From contig JADKJV010000003.1 in assembly GCA_016720825.1 (NCBI GenBank), positions 234,510 to 298,509 of the forward strand: a DNA stretch of 64,000 nt, in the 5' to 3' direction. The notes under the pieces are model-generated. The model saw nothing but the letters and a program-made list of their open reading frames with translations. It was not told where the DNA came from and made no database searches. Origin of the DNA: Chitinophagaceae bacterium (GTDB lineage Bacteria > Bacteroidota > Bacteroidia > Chitinophagales > Chitinophagaceae). Of this stretch, positions 63,343 to 64,000 are shown in pieces. The translations under genes and the position numbers were made by a program. Every line of letters begins with the position of its first letter. Position 1 is the first letter of the stretch.

Positions 63343-63791
63343 TCGGTTTGCAACTTGGCTGGCATAGCATCAGCAAGCGGTGGATGCAATGGCGTATTAA
63401 CCAATAATAATACGGGAGCACCATCGCGCATGGCGGCAGCACTACGGTTACATTTACGTATACCAGCAATTGTGCACCGGTAACCACAACTTGTCAGGCT
63501 ACCTTTACTGTATCTGCTGCACCTGTGGTGGTATTAAATTGTCCAGTTAATACTACTGCTGCATCCTGTCAGACCCAGGCAGCAATCAATACACAGTTTG
63601 CAACCTGGCTGGCAACAGCATCAGCAAGCGGTGGATGTAATGGTGTGTTAACGAATAATAACACAGGCGCTCCGCTGGCTTGTGGCGGAAGCACAACGGT
63701 CACGTTTACCTATACCAGCAGTTGCGCACCTGTCACAACAACCTGCCAGGCTACCTTTACAGTAACGGCTGATAATATTCCGCCGGTTGTT
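62281..63791. repeat. Array of six tandem 252-bp repeats in giant protein B
   Basis: The landmark TGT/TGC-CCAAC recurs at 62281, 62533, 62785, 63037, 63289 and 63540, giving spacings of 252, 252, 252, 252 and 251. The unit length is the same as in giant protein A (84 codons) but the sequence is different. The single 251-bp spacing marks the frame break in copy five. Confidence 0.9.
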
Positions 63792-64000
63792 ACTACCGGA
63801 ACGATTGGAAGCTGTTACGCCAGCGTGGCGGCAGCAGAAGCAGCAGCATTGGCAGCTACATCGGCAACGGATAATTGTGCCGGTGTTCTGGTTGAATCAG
63901 CCTCTACAGTTGGAACCTGCAGTGCTGTCATTACAGTTACTACAACAGATGCCTGCGGCAATTCAACGCCGGTTACTTATAATACACGAATTGATAATAC
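63432..64000 (+). CDS. Giant secreted protein B, fourth frame (partial, cut by window edge)
   Basis: After the damaged fifth repeat, a clean frame runs from about 63432 to the edge. It has the end of copy five, copy six (VVLNCPVNTTAASCQTQAAIN...), then a HYR-like segment (PPVVTTGTIGSCYASVAAAEAAA, TTTDACGNSTPVTYNTRI). It continues off the window, where a T9SS sorting domain is expected (inference). Confidence 0.75.

Noticed and set aside
1..64000. tRNA, rRNA, insertion sequences or prophage genes
   Set aside because: I saw no tRNA-like cloverleaf, no rRNA segments, no transposase or integrase and no phage structural genes. Frame breaks do not coincide with insertion-element ends.

Overview
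The window looks like chromosome of a member of the Bacteroidota, most likely the Chitinophagaceae/Sphingobacteriia side. This is an inference from gene content; no rRNA or tRNA is present. Supporting signs are several promoters of the Bacteroidota type (TTTG, about 19-20 bases, then TAnnTTTG), a type IX secretion (T9SS) sorting domain on one giant repeat protein and SprB-like repeats in another, a Sec-lipoprotein clade II nosZ cluster, and a KdpD divided into separate sensor and kinase proteins.

Layout. (1) 1-13.0 kb: the right part of an exopolysaccharide or O-antigen-like cluster, all on the plus strand: acyltransferase, polytopic membrane protein, asparagine-synthase-like amidotransferase, NodB-type deacetylase, formyltransferase, GT4 glycosyltransferase, PglD/NeuD-type acetyltransferase, SAM methyltransferase, SDR epimerase, LegC-like aminotransferase, initiating sugar-phosphate transferase and a CpsB-type PHP phosphatase. 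(2) 13.0-19.1 kb: a CarH-like B12 photoreceptor-repressor gene, broken by a one-base frameshift, followed by a promoter and a carotenoid operon: ECF sigma, crtI, crtB, idi, crtZ, crtY. The expected end product is zeaxanthin. (3) 19.1-20.4 kb: small regulators (XRE and a cysteine-bearing Rrf2) and a small membrane protein. (4) 20.5-28.3 kb: a nitrous oxide reduction operon: lipoprotein cytochrome c, nosZ, fasciclin lipoprotein, a membrane-domain/NosL fusion, nosD, nosF, nosY and the Fe-S repair gene ric. (5) 28.9-40.0 kb: one giant secreted repeat protein (about 3,690 codons if intact) with about 18 copies of a 252-bp unit and a T9SS sorting domain, now split into several reading frames. (6) 40.1-42.1 kb: three small accessory genes. 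(7) 42.1-56.1 kb: potassium region: KdpE, the KdpD kinase half, Kup, an NtrC-type sigma-54 activator, three unnamed microproteins, kdpF, kdpABC, an outer-membrane porin, the KdpD sensor half (frame-broken) and a second HAMP/PAS histidine kinase. (8) 56.3 kb to the right edge: a second giant secreted protein with PKD, SprB-like repeats and a second family of 252-bp repeats, running off the window.

How the parts work together. The polysaccharide, carotenoid and giant adhesin genes all shape the cell surface. The nos operon lets the cell respire N2O, with ric and the Rrf2 regulator pointing to nitrosative-stress handling. The potassium region joins a constitutive-type transporter (Kup) with the high-affinity Kdp ATPase and an unusually large set of regulators.

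Quality note. At least five genes are split by single-base or short indels, several in homopolymer runs, with the densest cluster in the two 252-bp repeat arrays. Some of these breaks may be consensus errors rather than biology, so split genes are given as separate reading-frame fragments with the break position.
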